Shown here in pieces: positions 1 to 8,231 of a stretch of 64,000 nucleotides of DNA; position 1 is the stretch's first letter; the number at the start of each line of letters is the position of its first letter. A model generated the notes under the pieces. It did no database searches. It saw nothing but the letters and a program-made list of their open reading frames with translations, and was not told the origin of the DNA. The translations under genes and the position numbers were made by a program. The stretch is from Flavobacterium sp. Root420 (GTDB taxonomy: Bacteria > Bacteroidota > Bacteroidia > Flavobacteriales > Flavobacteriaceae), in the NCBI RefSeq assembly GCF_001427905.1, contig NZ_LMEF01000032.1, positions 525 through 64,524 of the forward strand, in the 5' to 3' direction.

Positions 1-1479
1 GGAACTACAACAATTAAATGGAATGTAAGTGATGCTAATGGAAATGCTGCAATTGCAGTAGTTCAAACAGTAAAAGTAACAGATAATATTTTGCCAACTG
101 TAATTGCAAAAAATATTTTGGTGCAGCTTGATGCGGCAGGAAATGCAACTATTCAGGCTTCGGATGTAAATAATAATTCATTTGATGACTGCGGTATTAC
201 TGCTTTAACAGTTTCTCCAAATACGTTTACATGTGCTAATGTTGGAAATAACACTGTGACTTTAACTGCTACAGATGCAAACGGAAATGTTGCTTCGAAA
301 ACAGTAATTGTTACAATAGAAAATAAAAATGCTCCAATCGCTTTAGCAAAAAACACATTAGTACAGCTTAACGCGACAGGGAATGCAACAATCACAGCTG
401 CAGATGTTAACAATGGTTCAACAGCAACGTGTGGAACTCCTGTTTTAACAGTTTCTCCATCAACATTTACATGTGCAAATGTTGGAGCAAATACAGTGAC
501 TCTAACAGTTACAGATGCAAACGGAAATGTTTCATTGGCGACAGCCATTGTAACAGTTCAGGATAAAGTTGCTCCGGTAGTTTTGATTAAAAATGCAACG
601 GTTCAGCTTGATGCATCAGGAAATGCTTCAATAACAGCAAGTCAAATTGATAACGGAAGTTCTGATACTTGCGGAATTGCTTCAATAACAGTTACGCCAA
701 ATACTTTTAGCTGTAACAATGTTGGAGTAAACCAGGTAACACTTAAAGTAACAGATGTAAATGGAAATGTTGCTACAGCAACAGCAACAGTAACCGTTGG
801 GGATCTTATTCTCCCAACAGCAAAAACGCGTAATCTATCTGTTCAGCTTGATGATGCAGGGAATGCTTCAGTAACTGTAAACGAAATTAACAACGGAAGT
901 TCTGATAACTGCGGAATCGCTTCTGTAAGTGTAAGTAAACTTTCTTTTGATTGTACCAATGTTGGAGCCAATACAGTTATCTTGACAGTTACAGATAAAA
1001 ATGGCAACAAGTCAACTGCAACTGCAATAGTTACTGTTACTAATACTTTTGGAGATAATGACAACGACGGAATTTTAGACAATTGTGATGCTGATGATGA
1101 CAATGACGGAATTTCAGATGCAATTGATAATTGTCCAATTACTGCAAATCCTTATCAGGAAGATCGTAACCATAATGGTTTAGGAGATGCCTGCGATAAA
1201 GATCAAATGAATATCTCTGAAGCTTTTACTCCAAACGGAGATGGTATAAATGATACCTGGGTTATTTCTAATATCGAAAATCATCCTAGTTCTGTAGTTC
1301 GTGTTTTCAACCGTTGGGGAGCTGAGGTATTTGTTGCCCGAAACTATCAAAATGACTGGGACGGACATTCGAAAGGAAACTCAAGTACTTTACCTGCGGC
1401 AAGTTCTTATTACTATCAAATTGATTTAGATGGGAACGGAACGATCGACAAACAAGGTTGGATATACATTAACAGGTAA
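1..1479 (+). CDS. T9SS type B-sorted adhesin with HYR-like repeats, C-terminal part (5' end outside window)
   Basis: The reading frame is open from base 1; the first apparent start (91) is only a TTG inside a repeat, so this is the 3' part of a larger gene. The visible protein has four consecutive 80-residue beta-sandwich-like repeats, each with a VQL-GNA motif, a CG pair, a TCANVG-type motif and a TDANGN-type motif. An Asp/Asn-rich calcium-binding thrombospondin type 3-like stretch follows (about 1051-1200). The last ~90 residues begin SEAFTPNGDGINDTW and contain VFNRWG, the gliding-motility-associated C-terminal domain used as a type B sorting signal by the type IX secretion system. The product should be exported to the cell surface, probably as an adhesin. 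The PorP/SprF gene 19 bp downstream is the usual partner of type B cargo. The ligand cannot be inferred. Confidence 0.92.
   Translation, partial: GTTTIKWNVSDANGNAAIAVVQTVKVTDNILPTVIAKNILVQLDAAGNATIQASDVNNNSFDDCGITALTVSPNTFTCANVGNNTVTLTATDANGNVASKTVIVTIENKNAPIALAKNTLVQLNATGNATITAADVNNGSTATCGTPVLTVSPSTFTCANVGANTVTLTVTDANGNVSLATAIVTVQDKVAPVVLIKNATVQLDASGNASITASQIDNGSSDTCGIASITVTPNTFSCNNVGVNQVTLKVTDVNGNVATATATVTVGDLILPTAKTRNLSVQLDDAGNASVTVNEINNGSSDNCGIASVSVSKLSFDCTNVGANTVILTVTDKNGNKSTATAIVTVTNTFGDNDNDGILDNCDADDDNDGISDAIDNCPITANPYQEDRNHNGLGDACDKDQMNISEAFTPNGDGINDTWVISNIENHPSSVVRVFNRWGAEVFVARNYQNDWDGHSKGNSSTLPAASSYYYQIDLDGNGTIDKQGWIYINR
91..1050 (+). repeat. Four tandem 240-bp coding repeats
   Basis: Units start at 91, 331, 571 and 811, giving an exact 240-bp (80-codon) period with no length variation. 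The sequence before 91 looks like the end of a further unit. Units differ by many substitutions, including synonymous ones, so the array is old rather than freshly amplified. Each unit keeps two cysteines, probably one disulfide per domain. Confidence 0.9.
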
Positions 1480-1498
1480 TTAAAATAAAATTTTAGAA

Positions 1499-2386
1499 AT
1501 GAAAATAATTAAAAATATAGCGGCAGGAGCATTACTACTTTTTAGTAGTATGCTTTTTGCACAGCAAGAAACGGTACTGACAACATACCGTTATCAAATG
1601 AATGTTATAAATCCGGCTTATGCGGGTGTAAGCGGAGAAACCCTTTTGTCTACCACATTTCGTAAACAATGGACGGGTATAGAAAATGCTCCCGAAACAC
1701 AGGCAGTTTCTTTTGGAACGCCAGTTGGAGGCAATGTAGGATTAGGTATTTCTATGGTTTATGATCAAACGTTTGTCGAAAAACAAACACAACTCGGAAT
1801 AGATATTTCGTATAAATTGCAGGTAGGGGCTCTTACAGATTTGTATTTAGGTATTAAAGCCGGTGGAAATTTTTACAATGTAAACACATCAGGATTGCAA
1901 ACTTATGTTCCTCAATCAGATCCGGCTTTGGCCAATATCAATCAATTTAATCCAAACGTAGGGGTTGGAGCTTTATTAAAGAATGATAAATATTATGTGT
2001 CTCTGTCTGTCCCAAGAATATTAAATACAGAGCGTGCTAAAAACAAAGATGGCTATACTGCTGTTGCAACAGACAGACCACATGTTTATTTAAGCAGTGG
2101 TTACGATTTTGATCTGGAAACAACAACAGAATTGATCTTGAAACCTTCTTTCCTAATGCGTTATGTTAATGGTGCTCCACTTTCTGTAGATCTGAATTTA
2201 ATGCTTCAAATCGACCAGTTTTTTGAAATTGGAGGAAGTTACAGAGTTGACAACGCTTATGCAGGAATTGCAGGCTTAACAATTAGTAAGCATTTGACTT
2301 TTGGATATGCTTATGAGGCAAATACTAAAAAAGTAATGGCTAGTGCCGGAAATACGAACGAATTCTTTCTTCGCTTTAAATTTTAA
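1499..2386 (+). CDS. PorP/SprF family type IX secretion system outer-membrane protein
   Basis: 295 residues with a signal peptide (cleavage near LLFSSMLFAQ). The mature N-terminus carries the family signature YRYQMNVINPAYAG, and the remainder is beta-barrel-like, ending in an aromatic residue (FFLRFKF). SprF-like proteins sit in the outer membrane and are needed for secretion or surface attachment of particular type B cargo proteins. The gene lies 19 bp downstream of such a cargo gene, so the two are probably co-transcribed and matched. The hairpin at 2441-2476 follows it. Confidence 0.93.
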   Translation: MKIIKNIAAGALLLFSSMLFAQQETVLTTYRYQMNVINPAYAGVSGETLLSTTFRKQWTGIENAPETQAVSFGTPVGGNVGLGISMVYDQTFVEKQTQLGIDISYKLQVGALTDLYLGIKAGGNFYNVNTSGLQTYVPQSDPALANINQFNPNVGVGALLKNDKYYVSLSVPRILNTERAKNKDGYTAVATDRPHVYLSSGYDFDLETTTELILKPSFLMRYVNGAPLSVDLNLMLQIDQFFEIGGSYRVDNAYAGIAGLTISKHLTFGYAYEANTKKVMASAGNTNEFFLRFKF

Positions 2387-2440
2387 TAATTCCCCACTAA
2401 AAATTTGAACTGAAGTTTAGTTTTATTTAGAAGTAGTAAT

Positions 2441-2476
2441 AAAAAAAGGGCATCTATCTACAGATGGCCCTTTTTT
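2441..2476. terminator. Bidirectional rho-independent terminator
   Basis: A run of A, then GGGCATCT, a short loop, AGATGGCCC and a T run. The stem has one bulged base and is flanked by A and T tracts, so it can serve both the plus-strand PorP/SprF gene and the minus-strand gene at 2492. Confidence 0.8.
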
Positions 2477-2491
2477 GATTTACAACAATTC

Positions 2492-3046
2492 CTATTTATT
2501 CAATTTCCTTAACACTTCTTTTGCAACCGCTTTATAAGCGGCCGAATGATCACCATAATCCTTATCCAGAATAATTTTCAGTTCAGGATGAATCCAGTCG
2601 TAATAGTTTCCTAAAACATATAAAGTTCTTATCGAATAGGCTTTTGTGGCTACTTTTACATCGTTTATCAGCCAATCAAAAGAGGCTTCGATACAATCCT
2701 GAAGATTTTCTTCCGAAAGAATAATGCAATTTTCATCTTTTTTGTAATGTGATTTTACTAAAAGCTGAAGCACTTTTGCAATGGGGCGAATGGCACTTTC
2801 ATCTTTTAAAAATTTCAAATTCGAACAGAAAAAATCCAAATGAGACTGAAGCCAAATCAATTCTTCATAAGATACAAATTCTAAAATCCAACAGGCTTTA
2901 TGATTGTTTTTGTCTGATGGAGAAAAGCAAACTGAAACCAACTCTTGAAATAAACGGGGATTTTCTAAAATTTCCTGCGCTACTTTCAGACGATTTTCTC
3001 TATAAGCACTAACGTATTCGAGTTTCTTTTGCAGTTCAAATGACAT
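2492..3046 (-). CDS. Hypothetical all-helical (HEAT-like) protein
   Basis: 184 residues, no signal peptide or membrane segment, so probably cytoplasmic. The predicted helices with repeated hydrophobic spacing (for example ACWILEFVSYEELIWL and SFDWLINDVKVATKAYSIRTL) look like HEAT-type repeats, usually a protein-binding scaffold. I see no enzyme motif. It follows the TonB-dependent receptor gene at 3070 by 23 bp on the same strand, so it may be co-transcribed. Function unknown. Confidence 0.75.
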   Translation of the reverse strand: MSFELQKKLEYVSAYRENRLKVAQEILENPRLFQELVSVCFSPSDKNNHKACWILEFVSYEELIWLQSHLDFFCSNLKFLKDESAIRPIAKVLQLLVKSHYKKDENCIILSEENLQDCIEASFDWLINDVKVATKAYSIRTLYVLGNYYDWIHPELKIILDKDYGDHSAAYKAVAKEVLRKLNK

Positions 3047-3069
3047 CTTTAATCGATTTAATTCTGCGG

Positions 3070-5163
3070 CTAAAATAGGTAATTTAATGAGATATTTCCG
3101 TAGTAATTTACAGGAAGCCCTGGGTAATAATATCTTGGAGATGAAGTCCCGACAGGAAGCGCATTCGGTAGAATTAAAGAAGCATATTTTTCATTAGTCA
3201 TATTTTTAATTCCAAAAGCAAAATTGGCATTTAGATTATGGAGAATTTCAAATTGATAACCTGTTTTTAAATTGATAATATTATAAGAATCAGAGAAAGC
3301 AGAATTAGCATCGTTCATCGGAATTTCATCCACAAATTGATAATCGGCATTCAAATAAATTCCAAAATGGGTATTCAAAATCAATCCCACATTGACTTTA
3401 TTGGCAGGAACTCCGGTTAATTTATTTCCGGAATAATCATTTCCACTGTCAACAAATTCCTTAAACTCATATTTTCCTATTGAAGTTCCAATGTAAGAGT
3501 TCAGATTAAAAAATCGATTAATTTGCCAATTGTGTTTCAACGTAATTTCAATTCCTTCATGCAATGTTTTTCCGGCATTTACACCTTCATATTGATCATC
3601 GCCGATTCTTTTTGCCACCAATAAATCTTTGATTTCCATTCGGTAAACAGCAATTTCGGTATACAGATTTTTGTTGAATAAATAGAATTTTCCGCCCAAT
3701 TCAAAATTATAACCGTTTTCAGGTTTAATGTTCGGATTGATGGTTCCGTTGCTGGTCAGAGTTTCTTCCGTTGCTGGTAATGAAAAGCCACGGCTAGCTG
3801 AAAAATAAATAGTTTGTTGCTGATTCGGTTTGAATAAGAGAGAAAGCTGAGGAGAAAAAATGCCGTCATAACTGTATTTTTCAGTTGAAGTTTTTTGCGG
3901 AAGAAAGTTCGTCAGTTCAAAATGCGTTTCATTATAATTTAGGCCGAATTGAAGTTCGAATTTTTCAGAAAGCAACGATCTGATTTGAGAAAATATATTA
4001 TAAAAATGCCTTTTCTGATCGGTTTCCGTCAATTGATTTCCTTGTAAACTGCCTTCTCCGTTATTTTGTTTGTATAAATTTTCAAATGTATTTCCGTTGT
4101 AATTATCAGTAAAATATTCCATTCCGAAAATGAATTGATTCTTCAGTTTTCCAATTTCAAAATTCCCTGAAAATTGTGTTCTTGCTCCGGTTGCAAATGT
4201 ATATTGACGCAAAATGTCAAAAGGTCTCGGTTCGTTGCTGTCTTTGTAATTAATGAAAACAGAAGTTGAATTACTCAGATTGTCATTAATCTTAAAATCA
4301 TAAGCCATTCCCGCCAAAGTCGATTTGTATTCTTTAAATCCTTTTGAAGCCACCCAGGTCGGTGCACCCAACTGCGGATTTAAATCGTAAACTTCTTTGC
4401 TAATCGAACTCGGAATAAAAGCTTTTAAATAAGTGTAATTAGTGAAGTAAGTCAGTTTGCTGTTTTGCTTTCTGAATAATTCTCCGGCAAGCGTAATTCC
4501 TTCTCGTTTATAAGAACTGTTTTCGCGCCAGCCGTCTGATTTTAAATTGTGATAACTTAAATTCAAACTTGAATTTTTCTGGTCAACACTATAATTCAAA
4601 GTATTTTTCAATAATCCAAAAGATCCAAAAGTGGAATTTATTCCTGCAGTTTGTCCTTTAGTTTTAGAAAGTTGAGGTGAAATTAAAATCGCTCCACCCA
4701 AACCAGCACCATAAATACTCGAAAGTGGTCCTTTGATAATTTCAATCTGGTTGAGGTTCTCCAAATCGATATCATCAATAACCGTTTCACTATTTCCGGA
4801 AGTGAGCGGAATACTGCCATAAAAAGCCCTTATTTTATTGGTTCCATACGGCGTTCTTGCGCCAATACCTCGAATCGAAATTCGGGTTGTTGTAAAATTG
4901 GACGATTGCATAAAAACACCCGGAATTGTATTTACGACATTGGTAATATCTGTAGCATTGTTTTGCGTCAGTTCTTTTTTGGATAAAATTCCAATAGATG
5001 CCGGCGCATTCTGTAAACTGTCATTAATATGAAAGGAACTGATGATAACCTCATCCAGTTTTTCTGTTTTCACCGTATCAATAGATTTGCTTTTTTGTTC
5101 CTGTGAAAAAGTGTTTTGGAAAAAAATTAAAACAAGAAAAAAGCAATATTTTTTTAAAAGCAT
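3070..5163 (-). CDS. TonB-dependent receptor, PqqU/YncD-like
   Basis: I place the start at 5163, giving 697 residues with a proper signal peptide (MLLKKYCFFLVLIFFQNTFS). An upstream in-frame start at 5226 would add 21 residues before it and is unlikely. The plug domain (about residues 30-160) contains TRISIRGIGARTPYG, IEIIKGPLSSIYG and GGAILI. The rest is a 22-strand-type barrel ending YYGNISLNYLF. It lacks the long N-terminal domain of SusC proteins. From memory, the plug motif and the C-terminal RYYYPGLPVNYYG pattern resemble E. coli YncD/PqqU, the PQQ importer. The next gene upstream is a PQQ-dependent dehydrogenase, which suits that role. The substrate remains an inference; iron-chelate uptake is the main alternative. 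Confidence 0.85.
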   Translation of the reverse strand: MLLKKYCFFLVLIFFQNTFSQEQKSKSIDTVKTEKLDEVIISSFHINDSLQNAPASIGILSKKELTQNNATDITNVVNTIPGVFMQSSNFTTTRISIRGIGARTPYGTNKIRAFYGSIPLTSGNSETVIDDIDLENLNQIEIIKGPLSSIYGAGLGGAILISPQLSKTKGQTAGINSTFGSFGLLKNTLNYSVDQKNSSLNLSYHNLKSDGWRENSSYKREGITLAGELFRKQNSKLTYFTNYTYLKAFIPSSISKEVYDLNPQLGAPTWVASKGFKEYKSTLAGMAYDFKINDNLSNSTSVFINYKDSNEPRPFDILRQYTFATGARTQFSGNFEIGKLKNQFIFGMEYFTDNYNGNTFENLYKQNNGEGSLQGNQLTETDQKRHFYNIFSQIRSLLSEKFELQFGLNYNETHFELTNFLPQKTSTEKYSYDGIFSPQLSLLFKPNQQQTIYFSASRGFSLPATEETLTSNGTINPNIKPENGYNFELGGKFYLFNKNLYTEIAVYRMEIKDLLVAKRIGDDQYEGVNAGKTLHEGIEITLKHNWQINRFFNLNSYIGTSIGKYEFKEFVDSGNDYSGNKLTGVPANKVNVGLILNTHFGIYLNADYQFVDEIPMNDANSAFSDSYNIINLKTGYQFEILHNLNANFAFGIKNMTNEKYASLILPNALPVGTSSPRYYYPGLPVNYYGNISLNYLF

Positions 5164-5190
5164 AAAGGGGTAGTTAGTTTTTGAGCTAAT

Positions 5191-5327
5191 TTTAAACACA
5201 TAGAAACATAGTTTTGGTTTGCGCATAAAGGCATTTCATTTGCTAAAAGACACATAGTTATGTGTTTTAAAACGAGTGAAACGCCTTTTTTACGTTCCAG
5301 CAAATACTATGTTTCTATGTGTTTAAA
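5191..5327. repeat. Long nested intergenic palindrome
   Basis: The outer arms 5191-5212 and 5306-5327 are a perfect 22-bp inverted repeat (core ACACATAGAAACATAG). Inside, 5228-5240 (AAAGGCATTTCAT) pairs imperfectly with GTGAAACGCCTTT, and the centre is ACACATAGTTATGTGT (5250-5265). The whole 137 bp could fold into one long hairpin. It has no T tract of a normal terminator and fills the gap between the dehydrogenase and the TonB receptor. It looks like a dispersed palindromic element. Confidence 0.7.
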
Positions 5328-5340
5328 TTTATTCACACAG

Positions 5341-5374
5341 ATTGGAATTTGGGATTTTAAAAAATTGAAATTTT
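5341..5374. repeat. Intergenic repeat word, copy 1 (GGAATTTGG type)
   Basis: About 34 bp beginning ATTGGAATTTGGGATTTTAA, nearly the same as 20321-20354 (ATTGGAATTTGGAACTTAAA, then AAATTGGAATTTTA). It overlaps the stop codon of the dehydrogenase gene (5373-5375). Two near-identical non-coding copies 15 kb apart suggest a dispersed repeat. Confidence 0.6.
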
Positions 5375-6647
5375 ACTTGTTCGCTGTCACTTTCCAAATT
5401 GTATTTCCGCTGTCATCATTTACCAAAAGCGATCCGTCATTCATAACCGTAACCGCCACCGGACGTCCGTAAACCTGAGCTTTGTCAGCATCAGAAATAA
5501 ATCCAGTTAAAAAATCTTCTGGTTTTCCGGAAGGTTTTCCATTCGCAAAAGGAACAAAAATTACTTTATAGCCAGAGATGTTGGCGCGATTCCATGAACC
5601 ATGCTGTCCAACAAAAGCACCATTTTTATATTTAGCCGGGAATTTATCTTTATTGTAGAAAGCCAATCCCAACGACGCTGTGTGAGGACCAACTGGAACA
5701 TCAGGAACAATTGCTTTTGCTGCCAAATCTTTACGTTCGCCTTTCATTCTCGGATCTAAAATATTTCCGAAATAAGAATACGGCCATCCATAAAAACCAT
5801 CTCTTTTTACGCTTGTAATATAATCCGGAACCAAATCATCTCCCAATTCATCACGCTCATTAACAGCAGTCCAAAGTTCTTTATTTACCGGATTCCAATC
5901 CATTCCAACCGGATTTCTAAGTCCGGATGCGTAGATTTTTTCTCCGGTTCCGTCAGGATTTATTTCTAATATAGCAGCTCGGCGTATTTCTTTATCCATT
6001 CCGTTTTCTCCAACATTACTTCCTGAACCTACCGAAACATAAATTTTTGATCCGTCAGCGTTCGAAATTATATTTCTTGTCCAGTGATTATTATAACCTC
6101 CCGCAGGAAGTTCCAGTATTTTTTCGCCTTTGGTTTCTAATTTTAGGGGATTATTTTTATATGGATATTTGTATAGACCATCGGTATTGGCAATGTAGAA
6201 AAAGTCTTTTAGAACCAACATTCCAAAAGGCTTGTTCAAATCTTTTATGAAAACTTCACGAGTTTCAAATTTTCCGTCCTTGTCTTTGTCACGAAGTACT
6301 GTAATCTGATTTTTACTGGTTCTGGTTCCACTTTCTACAACAAAAATATCATTGTTGGGTGCAATATAAGTCCAACGCGGGTTTTCGAAGCCATCAGCAA
6401 ATTTAGTAACGGTGAAACCTTCCGGTGCTGTTGGCGTTTTTCCTTCCGGCCAGCCTATAACTTTGCTGTTGTTTGTTTTAGATTCGGTTGCAAAAGGTGG
6501 AGGTAAGGTAATATCACCAATTGCGGTTTTTACAACATTGGCAGGTTGTTTTGCCAGCGCTTCTTTTTCTTCTTTCTTCACTTGCCCGTTGCAGGCTGTC
6601 ATTATGGTTAATAACGACAATGATAAAAATTGTATAGTAGTTTTCAT
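5373..6647 (-). CDS. PQQ-dependent sugar (sorbosone-type) dehydrogenase lipoprotein
   Basis: 424 residues. The N-terminus MKTTIQFLSLSLLTIMTAC is a lipoprotein signal with lipidated Cys19, followed by a charged linker. From about residue 70 the protein is a six-bladed propeller of the glucose/sorbosone dehydrogenase family: PEGFTVTKFADGFENPRW, NNHWTRNI, ASGLRNPVGMDWNP, GFYGWPYSYFG, HTASLGLAFY and GQHGSWNR are characteristic. Members oxidise sugars or aldoses with pyrroloquinoline quinone in the periplasm or at the membrane. No PQQ biosynthesis genes are present in the window, so the cofactor may be scavenged. The downstream TonB receptor on the same strand is a candidate importer. The sugar substrate is not predictable. 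Confidence 0.88.
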   Translation of the reverse strand: MKTTIQFLSLSLLTIMTACNGQVKKEEKEALAKQPANVVKTAIGDITLPPPFATESKTNNSKVIGWPEGKTPTAPEGFTVTKFADGFENPRWTYIAPNNDIFVVESGTRTSKNQITVLRDKDKDGKFETREVFIKDLNKPFGMLVLKDFFYIANTDGLYKYPYKNNPLKLETKGEKILELPAGGYNNHWTRNIISNADGSKIYVSVGSGSNVGENGMDKEIRRAAILEINPDGTGEKIYASGLRNPVGMDWNPVNKELWTAVNERDELGDDLVPDYITSVKRDGFYGWPYSYFGNILDPRMKGERKDLAAKAIVPDVPVGPHTASLGLAFYNKDKFPAKYKNGAFVGQHGSWNRANISGYKVIFVPFANGKPSGKPEDFLTGFISDADKAQVYGRPVAVTVMNDGSLLVNDDSGNTIWKVTANK

Positions 6648-6800
6648 GGTTGATTGGAGTTAAATATTTACAAAACAACAATTTAATAAAATTTAAAATA
6701 GTGGTTAGAAACCGTTTGTAAATATTAACTGATATTTAACATTCGCAAAAAAGTCACCTTATCGATATAATTTGATACTGACAATTTGGTTGTAATTCTG

Positions 6801-6808
6801 TATCTTTG
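6801..6808 (+). promoter_or_regulatory. -7 promoter box (TATCTTTG) for hpt
   Basis: Matches the Bacteroidota -7 consensus TAnnTTTG, 24 nt before the hpt start. Nearby TTG triplets are not at the ideal 19-20 nt spacing, so only the -7 element is supported. Confidence 0.55.
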
Positions 6809-6832
6809 CGCATTATTTTAAAATCAAAAATA

Positions 6833-7363
6833 ATGATACAACTTCACGATAAACAATTTGTTCCGTTTATTTCGGCTAAAGAAATTGATTTTGCTTTAAC
6901 AAAAATAGTGGCGCAGGTAGAAGATGATTTTGGAGACGATACTCCAATTTTTATTGGCGTTTTGAATGGTGCATTTATGGTTGTAAGCGATTTTCTGAAA
7001 AAATACAAAAGTCCCTGCGAGGTTTCATTCATCAAAATGGCCTCTTACGAAGGAACTGAAACGACGAATGTTGTTAAAGAATTAATCGGAATTAATCAGG
7101 ACCTTTCTGGAAGAACTGTGGTAATAATTGAAGATATTATTGACACCGGAAATACAATCGAAGAACTAAAACACTTGTTTAAAGAACTAAATGTAAAGCA
7201 TTTTAAAATTGCAACTCTGTTTTTTAAACCTGAAGCGTATAAAAAAGATATTAAAATTGATTACGTCGGAATCAGGATTCCAAATAAATTCATCGTGGGC
7301 TACGGTTTAGACTACGATGGTTTAGGAAGAAATTTAACTGAAGTATATAAGTTAGCCGAATAA
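6833..7363 (+). CDS. hpt: Hypoxanthine phosphoribosyltransferase
   Basis: 176 residues from ATG 6833 (MIQLHDKQFVPFIS). A TTG 27 bp upstream lies inside the promoter box and is not used. The PRPP-binding signature VVIIEDIIDTGNT is intact, and KMASYEGT and the C-terminal VGYGLDYDG fit the family. The enzyme salvages hypoxanthine (and guanine) to IMP/GMP in the cytoplasm. adk follows 75 bp downstream on the same strand, so two purine-nucleotide genes sit together. Confidence 0.95.
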   Translation: MIQLHDKQFVPFISAKEIDFALTKIVAQVEDDFGDDTPIFIGVLNGAFMVVSDFLKKYKSPCEVSFIKMASYEGTETTNVVKELIGINQDLSGRTVVIIEDIIDTGNTIEELKHLFKELNVKHFKIATLFFKPEAYKKDIKIDYVGIRIPNKFIVGYGLDYDGLGRNLTEVYKLAE

Positions 7364-7438
7364 TTAAAAACACAACACAACTATATATTCATTTTAAACT
7401 TCTTAGCTAAAATCAGGAAGTCAAGAAACACTCACATT

Positions 7439-8011
7439 ATGATTAACATCGTTTTATTTGGAAAGCCGGGAGCAGGAAAAGGAACTCAGGCAGAATTTTT
7501 AAAAGAGAAATACAAATTAACACATCTTTCTACAGGAGATATTTTTCGTTTTAATTTAAAAAATGATACAGATTTAGGTAAAAGAGCAAGAGTTTTTATG
7601 GACAATGGCGAATTGGTTCCTTGCGAAGTTACAACGGCAATGTTAATTGAAGAGGTGAACAAACATTTAGATTCAAACGGATTTTTGTTCGACGGTTACC
7701 CAAGAACTTTAGATCAGGCTGAGGCTTTAGATAAATTTTTACCAACAATCGGATCAAGTGTTACAGCAACGATTGCATTAGAAGCTGATGATGAGGTTTT
7801 GGTAGCCCGTTTGCTTGAAAGAGGAAAAACAAGCGGAAGAGTTGATGATCAGGACGAAGAAAAAATTCGCGTAAGATATCAGGAATACAACGAAAAAACA
7901 GCTCCATTAATTGGATATTATAAAGCACAAAATAAGTTTTATGCTGTAGATGGCATAGGTACTGTTGAACAAATTACAGAGCGATTAACGTCAGTTATAG
8001 ATAATTTGTAG
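7439..8011 (+). CDS. adk: Adenylate kinase
   Basis: 190 residues. The P-loop is GKPGAGKGT (residues 8-16), followed by STGDIFR (AMP site), DGYPRTLDQA and a short LID around RLLERGKTSGRVDD without zinc cysteines. It is the short form of the family. It interconverts ATP+AMP and 2 ADP in the cytoplasm. In many bacteria adk lies in the spc ribosomal operon next to secY; here it is next to hpt instead, and the spc operon in this window lacks it. Confidence 0.97.
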   Translation: MINIVLFGKPGAGKGTQAEFLKEKYKLTHLSTGDIFRFNLKNDTDLGKRARVFMDNGELVPCEVTTAMLIEEVNKHLDSNGFLFDGYPRTLDQAEALDKFLPTIGSSVTATIALEADDEVLVARLLERGKTSGRVDDQDEEKIRVRYQEYNEKTAPLIGYYKAQNKFYAVDGIGTVEQITERLTSVIDNL

Positions 8012-8176
8012 AAGCTATCCAGCTGTACGTTTCATCCCGAAGCTTCGGGACGCTAAAAAAACTATTTTTCTAACCATAAAACGAGCTTCTCCCGACGCTT
8101 CGGGAGTCAGCTATTTTCTGGCAAGAAAAATTAGTTTTTTTAGCTCCGGGCTTTTCTCTTCCATCTGGGCTAAAAA
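8011..8176. repeat. MITE-like intergenic element, copy 1
   Basis: It starts GAAGCTATCCAGCTGTACGT, then TTCA, and ends GGGCTAAAAA. Inside are the perfect 16-bp palindrome TCCCGAAGCTTCGGGA (8035-8050), a second hairpin CTCCCGA/TCGGGAG (8089-8106), and longer arms GCTAAAAAAACTATTTTTCT (from 8052) against an inverted copy ending in TTTTTTTAGC near 8146. It shares its ends and the CTTCGGGA core with 61159-61296. It has no coding capacity and begins right at the adk stop codon. Confidence 0.6.
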
Positions 8177-8231
8177 TACAAGAGATTACAAATTATATTA
8201 ACGAACTATTTTATAACGAATAAGCCACAAA

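Noticed and set aside
153..548. Minus-strand open frame within the adhesin repeats
   Set aside because: It is the shadow of the repeat codons, with no start context and no recognisable protein.
91..1050. Regular repeats that might be a CRISPR array
   Set aside because: The 240-bp units are in frame within one long coding sequence and encode protein domains; there are no short identical repeats with spacers.
2492..3046. An enzyme annotation for the helical protein
   Set aside because: No catalytic motif is visible; only helical repeat spacing can be supported.
5164..5226. 21-residue N-terminal extension of the TonB receptor
   Set aside because: It would place charged residues before the signal peptide and overlap the intergenic palindrome; the start at 5163 gives a normal signal sequence.
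8011..8231. A small gene or RNA gene after adk
   Set aside because: No open frame of useful length; the sequence is made of palindromes shared with 61159-61296.
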